DNA of 64,000 bases from Chitinimonas sp. BJYL2 (lineage in GTDB: Bacteria > Pseudomonadota > Gammaproteobacteria > Burkholderiales > Chitinimonadaceae). Shown in pieces: positions 34,535-43,365 of the stretch. The stretch spans positions 186,001-250,000 of the forward strand of contig NZ_JANZKW010000003.1 of assembly GCF_027257935.1 (NCBI RefSeq). The letters are read 5' to 3'. The translations under genes and the position numbers were made by a program. Position 1 is the stretch's first letter, and every line of letters starts with the position of its first letter. Under the pieces are notes generated by a model, which saw nothing but the letters and a program-made list of their open reading frames with translations, was not told where the DNA came from and did not search any database.

Positions 34535-37486
34535 TCAGAACTTGTAGCGCAGGCCAGCCAGGAACTCGCGACCGGTGACGTGGTAGACCACCACGCTGTC
34601 GCGGGCACGGCTGATGAACTGGTCGTTGGCCTCGTTGGTCAGGTTCACGCCTTCGAGGGTGACTTCGAGCTGGTCGTTGATCTTGTAGCTGACCGATGCA
34701 TCCACGTTCACCGAGCTGTTCTTGCCTTCCACATCGTTGTTGTTCTGGCCCGGTACGCGGGTCAGGAAGCCCATGCGGTAAGCACCCGAAACCCGTGCGC
34801 TGAGCTTGCCGTCGTCGTAGTACAGCGTGGCGTTCCACGACTTGGGCGACAGGTTCAGCAAGTCGTCCGTGATCGTCGTCGTGCTGGTCGGCGTGATCTG
34901 GTAGGCGATCTTGGATTTCACCTGCGTGTAGTTCAGCAGGGTGCCCATGTTCTTGAGCTTGCCCGGCAGGAAGGTGAATGGTTGCTGGTAGTTGATTTCG
35001 AAGCCGTTGAGCTTGCCGCCCTCGGTGTTGATCGGTGCCTGCACCTGGAACTGTTCGTCACCCGTGAAGTTCGATGGCAGCAAGGACAGCGGCAGGCCGG
35101 TTTCCTTGAACGACATGGTGTTGCGCAGTGTCTGGATGTAGGTGTTGATGTTCTTGTGGAACAGACCCACGCCCAGGAAGGCATTGCGATCGAAATACCA
35201 TTCGAGGCTGGTGTCCAGCGTCTTGGCGCGGAACGGCTTGAGCAGCGGGTTACCGGCGGTGACCGACAGCGTGCCCGTGGTGCTGATCGTGCCACCGGGG
35301 TTCAGGTTACCCAGCTGCGGGCGTGCCATCACCTTGGCGGCGGCCAAGCGCAGTACCAGCTTGTCGCTCAGGTCAGCCGACAGGTTGAACGAGGGCAGGG
35401 TGTCGGTGTACTCGTTTTCTACCGTCACGGCCGTGCCGCCGCCGGTGGCAAGATAACCCGTCGCCTTCTGCTCGGTCTTCACGTAACGCACACCGGCGTT
35501 GCCCTTGACCGGGTAGTTGCCTAGCATGGTCTCGAATTCACCCATGACGTAGGCGCTGCTGTCGGTTTCGGTCACGGCGCGGTTGTTGCCGCGGGCGTTG
35601 CCGTTGGTGGTGGACGAGAGGCTGAAATCGCCGGGGCCGCCGGCAGGCCCGCTCTTCACGCAGTTACAGTAGATATCGTAAGCCGCGGCAATCGCCTTCA
35701 GGTCGGGAATCACCCAGGCGGTGGGCGTGCCACCAGGCAGGTTCAGGCCCTTGCCAAAGCCGGTGATCATGGTCGTGAGGCCTGCCACCGTGGTGCCGGC
35801 AGGCGGGGCGAAGATCGTGTCGTTCTGGTTCACCCGGCGGAACTCGTAGGTGTCGAACTCGAACTTCTTGAAGTCCACGCCACCCTTGATGGCCAGCTCG
35901 CCGGGGCGCACATCCCAGTCCAGATCAGCATGGAACAAGCTGTTACGGTTATTCGCACCTTGAGGGCGGATGCGGATTTCGCTGGCAGTCGTGTTGGTGA
36001 TCGTGGTCGGCTGGGTGCCCGTTGCGACCTGTGGAATCGTCACCAGGCCAAGGCTGCCACCGGCTTGCGTCACATCGAAGGGGTAGCTGATGGCTGGCAG
36101 GCGATCATCGCCACGGAAGTCGATGCTGTAGCCGTTGACGTTGAGCGCATCGAGCGTGGTCGTGGTCTGCACCGGGTTGCGGAACTTGGAATCGGCGCGG
36201 CCGATGCGGGCGTTCAGGCGCAGGTTGTCGGTGAGCTTCTGCTCCAGCGACAGCGTGGGCTGGGTGAAGGTGGTCGACAGCTCGTCGTAACGCGATTCGG
36301 AACGGATATCGACACCGTTGTACTTGCCGTACAGCAGGTTGCCATTGGGGCCGTATTCGGTGGCCACCACGCTGGTCTGCGGCTTGCCGCCCTGGGTGGC
36401 AGTGCGGCTGAACGAGATCGCTTGCAGGAAATCTTCCTGACGCGTGGCATCGAGCTTGGCGTACAGCACATCAAAGTTCAGCAAGGTGCCATCGCGCGGC
36501 TTGAACTGCATCGAGCCGGTCACGCCCAGGCGTTGCTGATCATGCGTGAGGCGGCCGTAGCGTGGCAGGCGCGGGTGGAAGTTATTGGCGCTGCTGGCCA
36601 GGTTGTAGGCATCGGTTGCGGCGCTGGAAGCGGGCAGACGTGCTACGCCTTGGGCAGCCGGGCCGCAGGTAGTAGCCGTGGAGTTGGTCGGGTTGGCTGG
36701 GGTCACACCCACCGGCGCACACCAGCCGCCGGAGCTGGCACCGTTGTCCCAGCGTACGGTGCTGAAACCCTCTTCATACAGATTGCGTTCCGAGTACGCG
36801 GCCGACAGCAGCACGCCGAAGGTGCGGTTCTCGTTGACGTTGGCAAACAGGAACGCTGCGCGCGGATCGGTCTTGCCGACCAGATCGTTGTAGCGTGCCT
36901 TGACCGACCCCGAAGCAGTGATGCCCTTCTTCAGATCGAACGGACGCATGGTCTGCAGATCGACGGTGGCACCGAGCGAGCCTTCTTCCACATCGGCGGA
37001 GGCGCTCTTGCGCACGGTGAGGCTGCTGAACAGTTCTGACGCGAACACGTTGAAATCAAAACCCCGCGAGCGGTTGGCACCGCCGGAGCTATCGGTGCCG
37101 CCAGTGGTGGCCAGGGCTTCGATACCGTTGATGCGTACACGCGCGAAGTCGGCACCCAGGCCGCGCACGGTGATGTTGCGGCCTTCACCAGCATCGCGGT
37201 CGATCACCACGCCGGGGACGCGTTGCAGTGATTCGGCCAGGTTGGTGTCAGGGAACTTGGCAATGTCTTCGGCCTTGACCACATCGACGATGCCTTTTTC
37301 ATTGCGCTTGGCCTTGAGGGCGCTTTGCAGCGAGGCGCGCAGACCGGTGACGACGATGCCTTCTTCGGCGGGCTTGGCGGCATCAGCGGCATGGGCAGAG
37401 CCCAGCGACACGGCAGTCATCGATACCGCACCCATCAGGGCAAGAACCAACGGCTTGGCACGATGCGGGGGGTAAGGCTTGGTCAT
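34535..37486 (-). CDS. TonB-dependent outer-membrane receptor (oligogalacturonide uptake)
   Basis: A 983-residue outer-membrane receptor. Signal peptide to about residue 32 (SLGSAHAADA), plug domain with IVVTGLRASLQSAL, LQRVPGVVIDRDAGEGRNITVRGLG (split here), then a large beta-barrel ending in LAGLRYKF with the terminal Phe needed for outer-membrane assembly. It belongs to the Caulobacter-type family that imports complex sugars. Pectin-fragment uptake is inferred from the locus. The start MTKPYPPHRAK at 37486 precedes a proper signal sequence. A TGAAAC half-site lies 24 bases upstream. Confidence 0.9.
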   Translation of the reverse strand: MTKPYPPHRAKPLVLALMGAVSMTAVSLGSAHAADAAKPAEEGIVVTGLRASLQSALKAKRNEKGIVDVVKAEDIAKFPDTNLAESLQRVPGVVIDRDAGEGRNITVRGLGADFARVRINGIEALATTGGTDSSGGANRSRGFDFNVFASELFSSLTVRKSASADVEEGSLGATVDLQTMRPFDLKKGITASGSVKARYNDLVGKTDPRAAFLFANVNENRTFGVLLSAAYSERNLYEEGFSTVRWDNGASSGGWCAPVGVTPANPTNSTATTCGPAAQGVARLPASSAATDAYNLASSANNFHPRLPRYGRLTHDQQRLGVTGSMQFKPRDGTLLNFDVLYAKLDATRQEDFLQAISFSRTATQGGKPQTSVVATEYGPNGNLLYGKYNGVDIRSESRYDELSTTFTQPTLSLEQKLTDNLRLNARIGRADSKFRNPVQTTTTLDALNVNGYSIDFRGDDRLPAISYPFDVTQAGGSLGLVTIPQVATGTQPTTITNTTASEIRIRPQGANNRNSLFHADLDWDVRPGELAIKGGVDFKKFEFDTYEFRRVNQNDTIFAPPAGTTVAGLTTMITGFGKGLNLPGGTPTAWVIPDLKAIAAAYDIYCNCVKSGPAGGPGDFSLSSTTNGNARGNNRAVTETDSSAYVMGEFETMLGNYPVKGNAGVRYVKTEQKATGYLATGGGTAVTVENEYTDTLPSFNLSADLSDKLVLRLAAAKVMARPQLGNLNPGGTISTTGTLSVTAGNPLLKPFRAKTLDTSLEWYFDRNAFLGVGLFHKNINTYIQTLRNTMSFKETGLPLSLLPSNFTGDEQFQVQAPINTEGGKLNGFEINYQQPFTFLPGKLKNMGTLLNYTQVKSKIAYQITPTSTTTITDDLLNLSPKSWNATLYYDDGKLSARVSGAYRMGFLTRVPGQNNNDVEGKNSSVNVDASVSYKINDQLEVTLEGVNLTNEANDQFISRARDSVVVYHVTGREFLAGLRYKF

Positions 37487-37664
37487 TGTGTTGTCTCCAG
37501 TTCTATTTATGAAACACCCACCGGGCTGCGTTTGCGGCCGCAGTGACCGGACGGGATGCCGGGGGGCGGGGGAAGCCCGAGCCGGCAGGCTGGGTGAACG
37601 CGCGGAGGGCGCCACAAGATCGCCGGGCGATGGCTGCAGTGCCAACCCCCGAGTTTGGATTCGT

Positions 37665-37997
37665 TTACAGATAGTCGTCGCGGCGCGGCGAGAACTGATC
37701 CAGCAGCATGCTGTTCGCTTCGAGTGCCACCACGCCATGCGTATGCAGGCGCGGTGCGACAAAGGCATCGCCCTGACGGCAGATGCGCTTGTGGCCATCG
37801 ACTTCCACTTCGAACGAGCCGGCAATCACATAGGCAATCTGATCGTGCGCATCGTGCGCATGCGGGGTGCCGATGGCGCCGTGATCAAAGTGCACCAGCA
37901 CCGACATCAGCTCGGGGGTGTGGCCGACGATCTTGCGGCGGATGCCGTCGCCCAGTTCAGTCCAGGGCGTATTGCTGTTCTCAAAGAAGAAGTTCAT
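37665..37997 (-). CDS. kdgF: KdgF cupin, unsaturated uronate ring-opening enzyme
   Basis: A 110-residue single-domain cupin. Metal ligands are seen in HAHDAHDQIAYVIAGSFEVEVDG (read as HAHDAHDQIAYVIAG, then FEVEVDG) and LHTHGVVALE. KdgF proteins convert the 4,5-unsaturated galacturonate released by lyases to the linear keto sugar DKI. It is divergent from kduI; two KdgR-like boxes lie between them. Confidence 0.88.
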   Translation of the reverse strand: MNFFFENSNTPWTELGDGIRRKIVGHTPELMSVLVHFDHGAIGTPHAHDAHDQIAYVIAGSFEVEVDGHKRICRQGDAFVAPRLHTHGVVALEANSMLLDQFSPRRDDYL

Positions 37998-38084
37998 CGC
38001 GGTTCTCTTGTTCGGGGTGTCCGGCGCTTTGCTGGTGCGCTGGAGCTTTTACGTAATTTTTTCGAAGTATACTCAAGAAAATTT

Positions 38085-38158
38085 TGAAACGGTGGTTCAC
38101 AATAAATTTTTTTGCTAGTATGGCAAAAATGTTGAAACGTTGGTTCAATGTTTGAAAC
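38085..38158. promoter_or_regulatory. cluster of KdgR-like operators between kdgF and kduI
   Basis: TGAAACGGTGGTTCA (38085-38099) and TGAAACGTTGGTTCA (38133-38147), 13 of 15 identical, both fit TGAAAC-N3-GTTTCA. A further TGAAAC half-site follows at 38153-38158. The sites flank possible -10 sequence TAGTAT (38116-38121), so bound regulator would block both divergent promoters. Confidence 0.75.
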
Positions 38159-38261
38159 GACGTGAGTCCCCCGAATACGATGTGCAGATTGCCGCGCCGT
38201 GCATCGCCGCGATGATCTGTACCCAAACCTGAATACCGGCCGTCCGGCCAAGGAGAACAAG

Positions 38262-39098
38262 ATGGAAATCCGCCAACCCATCCATAGCCAACACGCCCGC
38301 ACGCTGGATACCGAAGGCCTGCGCGAGCAGTTTCTGGTGGAAGGCCTGTTCAAGCCCGACGAAGCCACGCTGACCTACAGCCAGATCGACCGCATCATCG
38401 TTGGCGGCATCATGCCGGTGAGCAAGGCGGTGACTTTCTCGGCCGAGCTGGGCAAGCACACCGGCACCGATTTCTTCCTGCAACGCCGCGAACTGGGCCT
38501 GATCAATATCGGTGGTGCTGCACGCGTCACGGTGGATAGCAAGGTATTCGAGATCGGCGCGCGTGAGGCGCTGTATGTGGGCCAGGGTGCCAAGGAGCTG
38601 GCTTTCGAGTCGGTGGATGGTGCTACGCCCGCAAAGCTGTATTTCAACTGTGCGCCCGCGCATGTGGCGTATCCGCACCGCAAGGTCACGCTGGCCGAAG
38701 CCTCGCCCGAAACGCTGGGCGCGCCCGAGACCAGTAACCGCCGCACGATCTACAAGTTCCTCGTCCCCGATGTGCTGCAGACCTGCCAGTTGCTGATGGG
38801 GATGACGCAGCTGGAGCCGGGCAGCCTGTGGAACACCATGCCCTGCCACACGCACGATCGCCGCATGGAAGTGTATTTCTACTTCGACATGAACCCGGAT
38901 GCCGTGGTCTTCCACATGCTCGGCGAACCCACGCAGACGCGTCACCTGGTCGTGCGCAATGAAGAGGCTGTGATCAGCCCGAGCTGGTCCATCCACTCCG
39001 GCGTCGGTACGCAGGCTTACACCTTCATCTGGGGCATGGTTGGCGAGAACCAGGTGTTCAAGGATATGGACCACGTGCCGATGCGCACGCTGCGCTGA
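38262..39098 (+). CDS. kduI: 5-keto-4-deoxyuronate isomerase
   Basis: A 278-residue enzyme, exactly the usual KduI length. Two cupin-like halves; the zinc-binding segment [18 protein letters not shown] (residues ~195-212) is diagnostic, with [12 protein letters not shown] and [14 protein letters not shown] in the first half. It converts DKI to DKII in the cytoplasm. The start at 38262 follows AAGGAGAA. It begins the plus-strand part of the pectin operon. Confidence 0.95.
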   Translation: MEIRQPIHSQHARTLDTEGLREQFLVEGLFKPDEATLTYSQIDRIIVGGIMPVSKAVTFSAELGKHTGTDFFLQRRELGLINIGGAARVTVDSKVFEIGAREALYVGQGAKELAFESVDGATPAKLYFNCAPAHVAYPHRKVTLAEASPETLGAPETSNRRTIYKFLVPDVLQTCQLLMGMTQLEPGSLWNTMPCHTHDRRMEVYFYFDMNPDAVVFHMLGEPTQTRHLVVRNEEAVISPSWSIHSGVGTQAYTFIWGMVGENQVFKDMDHVPMRTLR

Positions 39099-39240
39099 TC
39101 CGCAGGCACACCGTATTCATACCGTCAGCGGGGCCTCACGCCCCGCTGCGGTCACCGTACCAAAGCCCGACCCGCGCGCGCCCTGACGGCGCAGGGGGAA
39201 GGAAGCACATGCTGCTCAACCCAAGCGGAGCAATAACAAG

Positions 39241-40002
39241 ATGATTCTCGATACCTTCCAACTGGATGGCCGCGTTGCCATCGTAACGGGCTGTGATACC
39301 GGCCTGGGTCAAGGCATGGCGCGCGCACTGGCGCAGGCGGGTGCCGATATCGTGGGTGTGAACGTCAGCGACCCCAAGGAAACGCGCGAACAGATCGAAG
39401 CGCTGGGCCGCAAGTTTCTGGATCTGCGCGCCAATCTGTCGGACATCAGCTGCATTGAAGGCTTGGTCAAAGAAGCGCTGGCCGTGTATGGCCGCGTCGA
39501 TATCCTCGTCAACAACGCTGGCATCATCCGCCGCGAAGACGCGATCAAGTTCAGCGAAAAGGATTGGGACGATGTGATCGACCTGAACCTGAAGTCGACC
39601 TTCTTTTTCTCGCAAGCCGTGGCGCGCCAGTACATTGCGCAAGGCACGGGCGGCAAGATCATCAATATCGCCTCGATGCTGTCATACCAGGGCGGTGTAC
39701 GTGTGCCTTCGTACACGGCATCGAAGAGCGGCGTGATGGGTATCACCCGCCTGATGGCCAACGAATGGGCCGCCCACGGCATCAATGTGAACGCCATCGC
39801 CCCCGGCTATATGGCCACCAACAACACCGCAGCATTGCGCGCCGATGAGCAGCGCAATGCCAGTATTCTGGAGCGCATCCCGGCCGGTCGCTGGGGTATC
39901 CCGGACGATCTGGCCGGCCCGGTGGTGTTCCTGGCTTCGCCGGCGTCGAGTTATATCAATGGCTATACGGTGGCGGTGGATGGTGGTTGGTTGGCGCGTT
40001 GA
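39241..40002 (+). CDS. kduD: 2-dehydro-3-deoxy-D-gluconate 5-dehydrogenase
   Basis: A 253-residue short-chain dehydrogenase: nucleotide motif TGCDTGLGQGMA, NNAGIIRRED, catalytic Ser in NIASMLSYQGG and YTASKSG, and the C-terminal NGYTVAVDGGWLAR typical of KduD. It reduces DKII to KDG. It follows kduI after 142 bases and is probably co-transcribed with it. Confidence 0.95.
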   Translation: MILDTFQLDGRVAIVTGCDTGLGQGMARALAQAGADIVGVNVSDPKETREQIEALGRKFLDLRANLSDISCIEGLVKEALAVYGRVDILVNNAGIIRREDAIKFSEKDWDDVIDLNLKSTFFFSQAVARQYIAQGTGGKIINIASMLSYQGGVRVPSYTASKSGVMGITRLMANEWAAHGINVNAIAPGYMATNNTAALRADEQRNASILERIPAGRWGIPDDLAGPVVFLASPASSYINGYTVAVDGGWLAR

Positions 40003-40029
40003 TTGGTCAACGCGTAGCTGTTTAGCTTT

Positions 40030-40206
40030 GGAACCCTCTCCCTCTGGGATAAGCAGCGACTTGGCCATTGTTGTTTGATGGCCTAGCTCGATGCTTAGGA
40101 GATTCATCAGAGGGCAGGGTGAGGGAGCAACGGTTGATCAACCGTTGGCACCATGAACAAGCGCCGCTCCCTCACCCCAACCCCTCTCCCGCGAGGAGAG
40201 GGGCTA
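40030..40206. repeat. intergenic palindromic repeat, copy 1
   Basis: Starts GGAACCCTCTCCCTC and ends GGAGAGGGGCTA. It contains GGGTGAGGGAGC and the mirrored GCTCCCTCACCCC, so the transcript would fold into a long hairpin. Copy 2 lies at 42094-42210 between the next transporter genes. Copy 1 has about 60 extra bases within its left hairpin. With the neighbouring repeat at 40226 it fills most of the 348-base gap 40003-40350. Confidence 0.7.
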
Positions 40207-40225
40207 GAAGCCACCACGCTGCGCA

Positions 40226-40296
40226 GGGTGCAATAAGCGCAGCGCATTGCACCGCCCAAGCCTTGGTGCAATGCGGCCTCCGGCCTTATTGCACCC
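40226..40296. repeat. GGTGCAATAAG/CTTATTGCACC inverted repeat
   Basis: GGGTGCAATAAG (40226) is mirrored by CTTATTGCACCC (ending 40296), with inner ATTGCACC and GGTGCAAT mirrored as well. This resembles a REP/REPIN-type extragenic palindrome of proteobacteria. No gene is visible in it. Confidence 0.6.
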
Positions 40297-40350
40297 TACG
40301 CGGTAATCTTCCCGACCATGCCTGTAAAACCATAAAAAGCAGGGGACAGC

Positions 40351-41238
40351 ATGTACGAAAACAAGCGACTGGGATTCCTGTTCGCGCTGCCGTTCATCCT
40401 TGGGGTGCTGCTGTTCAAGCTCTTCCCCTTCGTGATGAGCTTTGCGCTGAGCTTTACCCAGTATGACCTGATCGATCCACCCGTCTTCAACGGGCTGGAC
40501 AACTATCGCGAGCTGGCGCTGCACGATCCGCTGTTCCGCCAATCGCTGGGCGTGACGCTGATGTTCGCGCTGATCGCCGTGCCCATGCGCGTGGGTTTTG
40601 CGCTGTTCATTGCGCATGTGCTCAATTACAAGCTGCGCGGCATCAATTTCTTCCGGGCGGCTTTCTATCTGCCGTCCATTCTGGGCGGCTCGATTGCGGT
40701 AGCCGTTTTGTGGCGCTTCATCTTCGCCAAGAACGGTCTGGTCAACCTGATCCTCGCGCAGTTCGGCATGGAGCCGATTCCCTGGCTGGCCGATGAGCAT
40801 TACTCGATCTGGACCATCATCCTGCTGTTCACCTGGCAGTTCGGCTCGGCCATGGTGATCTTCCTCGCTGCCCTGCAGAACGTGCCGGTATCGCTGTACG
40901 AAGCGGCCGAGTGCGATGGGGCTTCCAAGACCCAGCAGTTCTTCCGCATCACGGTGCCGCTGATCACGCCGGTGATCTTCTTCAACGTAATCATGCAGTT
41001 GGTCCATGCGTTCCAGGAATTCAACGGCCCGTACATGATCACCGAAGGCGGCCCGCTGCATTCGACCTATGTGCTGGCGCTGTACATCTATGACCAGAGC
41101 TTCCGCTACTTCAACCTTGGCTACGGTGCCGCACTGTCTTGGGTGCTGTTTGCCCTGGTGGGCCTGCTGACGGCGATCTCGTTCTGGAGTTCGAAGTACT
41201 GGGTGTTCTACTCGGGCGAGAAGGAGACGCGCAAATGA
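40351..41238 (+). CDS. togM: oligogalacturonide ABC transporter permease, TogM-like
   Basis: A 295-residue inner-membrane permease with six helices, starting MYENKRLGFLFALPFILG. The EAA loop EAAECDGASKTQQFFRITVP contacts the ATPase. It belongs to the CUT1 family of sugar permeases and is encoded with a second permease, an ATPase, a binding protein and oligogalacturonate lyase, the same company as Dickeya togMNAB. The symbol rests on this context. Confidence 0.82.
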   Translation: MYENKRLGFLFALPFILGVLLFKLFPFVMSFALSFTQYDLIDPPVFNGLDNYRELALHDPLFRQSLGVTLMFALIAVPMRVGFALFIAHVLNYKLRGINFFRAAFYLPSILGGSIAVAVLWRFIFAKNGLVNLILAQFGMEPIPWLADEHYSIWTIILLFTWQFGSAMVIFLAALQNVPVSLYEAAECDGASKTQQFFRITVPLITPVIFFNVIMQLVHAFQEFNGPYMITEGGPLHSTYVLALYIYDQSFRYFNLGYGAALSWVLFALVGLLTAISFWSSKYWVFYSGEKETRK

Positions 41239-42080
41239 GCGTCACCAAAGAACAACGTCAGCAATGGCTGCGCTATCTGGCGCTGGGCCTCGTCGCGCTG
41301 GTCATGCTCTACCCGCTGGTCTGGCTGGTGGGCGCCACCTTCAAGACCAATAGCGAGATCTATACCGAGCTGGGCTTCTGGCCATCGCGCTTTGATTTTG
41401 GCGCCTATGCCAAGGGTTGGAAGACGAGTACCGAGTACACGTTTGCGACGTACTTCCTCAATTCCTTCCTGATCACGTTGCCGCGCATGCTGGTCACGGT
41501 GGTGTCGTGCGTGATCGTGGCCTACGCGTTTGCGCGCTTCGAGTTCTGGGGCAAGAAGCTGCTGTTCAGCATCATGATCGGCACGATGATGCTGCCGCTG
41601 ATCGTGCTGCGCCTGCCGCAGTACCTGATGTTCCGCGAGTTCGACATGCTCGACAGCTATCTGCCGCTGATCCTGCCGTCTGCGTTTGCCACCGATACTT
41701 TCTTCGTCTTCATGCTCGTGCAGTTCCTGCGTGGCATCCCGCGCGATATGGAGGAGGCGGCGCAGATTGATGGCTGCAACGCGCTGCAACTGCTGTGGCA
41801 CATCATCGTCCCGCTGCTCAAGCCCGCGATCATCTCGGTGCTGGTGTTCCAGTTCATCTGGACCATGAACGACTTCATGGGCCCGCTGATCTACCTGGCC
41901 TCGGTCGAGAAATACCCGGTATCGCTGGCTTTGAAGATGAGCATCACCGCGACTGAACAGGTCGAGTGGGCCAATGTGATCGCGATCTCGGTGGTGGCGT
42001 TGATTCCTTCGGTGGCGGTGTTCTTTGCAGCGCAGCGCTACTTCATTGAGGGTGCGGCGGGCAGTGGCGTGAAGGGTTAG
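41235..42080 (+). CDS. togN: oligogalacturonide ABC transporter permease, TogN-like
   Basis: A 281-residue second permease with six helices. The EAA loop EEAAQIDGCNALQLLWHIIVP is split by the usual Gly. The start at 41235 (MSVTKEQRQQ) overlaps the togM stop (ATGA), so the two permeases are translated together as the two halves of the membrane channel. Confidence 0.82.
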   Translation: MSVTKEQRQQWLRYLALGLVALVMLYPLVWLVGATFKTNSEIYTELGFWPSRFDFGAYAKGWKTSTEYTFATYFLNSFLITLPRMLVTVVSCVIVAYAFARFEFWGKKLLFSIMIGTMMLPLIVLRLPQYLMFREFDMLDSYLPLILPSAFATDTFFVFMLVQFLRGIPRDMEEAAQIDGCNALQLLWHIIVPLLKPAIISVLVFQFIWTMNDFMGPLIYLASVEKYPVSLALKMSITATEQVEWANVIAISVVALIPSVAVFFAAQRYFIEGAAGSGVKG

Positions 42081-42093
42081 ACGGTTTTGATTT

Positions 42094-42210
42094 GGAACCC
42101 TCCCCCGCTGGGGGAGGGCAGGGTGAGGGAGCGCCGGTGGAGCAACCCTTGGCGCTATGAATGAGCGCCGCTCCCTCACCCCAACCCCTCTCCCGGTGGG
42201 GGAGGGGCTA
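42094..42210. repeat. intergenic palindromic repeat, copy 2
   Basis: GGAACCCTCCCCCGCTGGGG at the left and GGAGGGGCTA at the right, with inner GGGTGAGGGAGCGCC mirrored by GCGCCGCTCCCTCACCCC. It closely matches copy 1 at 40030-40206. It separates the permease genes from the ATPase gene within one operon. Confidence 0.75.
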
Positions 42211-42248
42211 AGTACCCAAGCATCAAGCACAAGAATACGGAGACAGTC

Positions 42249-43364
42249 GTGGCGCAAGTCAGCCTCAAGCAAGTCGAGAAGGTTTACCCTAACGGGTTCA
42301 AGGCCGTGCATGGTGTCGATCTCGATATCCATGATGGCGAGTTCATGGTGTTCGTCGGCCCCTCGGGCTGCGCCAAATCCACGCTCCTGCGCATGGTGGC
42401 CGGTCTCGAATCGATCACTGGCGGCGAGCTGCGCATCGGTGATCGTGTGGTCAATGGCCTGCCGCCCAAGGATCGCGGTATTGCCATGGTGTTCCAGAAC
42501 TATGCGCTGTATCCGCATATGAAGGTATTCGACAACCTCGCCTTCGGCCTCAAGCTGGCCGGCACGTCCAAGGACGAAGTCGCCCAGCGTGTGCAGGAAG
42601 CGGCGCGTCTGCTGGAGATGGAACACCTGCTCGATCGCTACCCCAAGCAGCTCTCGGGTGGCCAGGCGCAGCGGGTGGCGGTGGGCCGTGCCATCGTCAA
42701 GAAGCCCGAGGTCTTCCTGTTCGACGAGCCGCTATCCAATCTGGACGCCAAGCTGCGCGCCGCCATGCGCGTACGCCTGACCGAGCTGCACCGCACGCTG
42801 CGCGAATCGGGCCGCCCGGCCACGGTGATCTACGTGACCCACGATCAGGTCGAAGCCATGACCATGGGCCAGCGCATCTGCGTGCTCAAGGATGGCGTGA
42901 TCCAGCAGGTCGATACCCCCACCGCGCTCTACGACCGCCCGGCCAATGCCTTTGTGGCCAGCTTTATCGGCTCGCCCGAAATGAACATCCACCCCGCCGT
43001 GCTCGACGGAGACAAGATCGTGATCGGCGGCGTGCAATTGCCGCTGCCGGCCGACAAGGCGGCCAAGCTCGGCGGCCGCCGTGGCCCGGTGCGCTTCGGC
43101 CTGCGCCCGGAACACATCTCGGCGCAGCCACGCCAGCAGGGCGATACCTTCGAGGTGCAGACCCAGTACCGCTTCATGGAGCATATGGGCAGCGAGGTGT
43201 TCGTTCACTTCGACCTCGGCGGCCTGCCGCTAAGCGCACGCGTCCCGGCCGATCAGCTCAACGGGCTGGCCAGTCTGGATCGCGGCGACGCGCATACCTT
43301 CCACTTGCAGCTGGCATGTTGCCATCTGTTCGATGCCGAAACCGGCGCCAACCTGCTGGTGTGA
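42249..43364 (+). CDS. togA: ABC transporter ATPase, TogA/UgpC/MsmX-like
   Basis: A 371-residue ATPase with a C-terminal TOBE regulatory domain (residues ~240-365). Signature LSGGQAQR, Walker B VFLFDEPLSNLD and H-loop THDQVEAMT are standard. Walker A reads GPSGCAKS, with Ala where most CUT1 ATPases have the glycine before Lys. The start is the GTG at 42249. It would energise the TogMN permease pair. Confidence 0.85.
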   Translation: MAQVSLKQVEKVYPNGFKAVHGVDLDIHDGEFMVFVGPSGCAKSTLLRMVAGLESITGGELRIGDRVVNGLPPKDRGIAMVFQNYALYPHMKVFDNLAFGLKLAGTSKDEVAQRVQEAARLLEMEHLLDRYPKQLSGGQAQRVAVGRAIVKKPEVFLFDEPLSNLDAKLRAAMRVRLTELHRTLRESGRPATVIYVTHDQVEAMTMGQRICVLKDGVIQQVDTPTALYDRPANAFVASFIGSPEMNIHPAVLDGDKIVIGGVQLPLPADKAAKLGGRRGPVRFGLRPEHISAQPRQQGDTFEVQTQYRFMEHMGSEVFVHFDLGGLPLSARVPADQLNGLASLDRGDAHTFHLQLACCHLFDAETGANLLV

Positions 43365-43365
43365 G

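Noticed and set aside
38145-39074. A 309-codon minus-strand frame over kduI
   Set aside because: KduI has exact family length and motifs on the plus strand; the reverse frame is a shadow.
41208-42626. A 472-codon minus-strand frame across two transporter genes
   Set aside because: It crosses togN, the repeat and togA, and its translation is His/Arg/Gln-rich without domains, so it is a compositional artefact.
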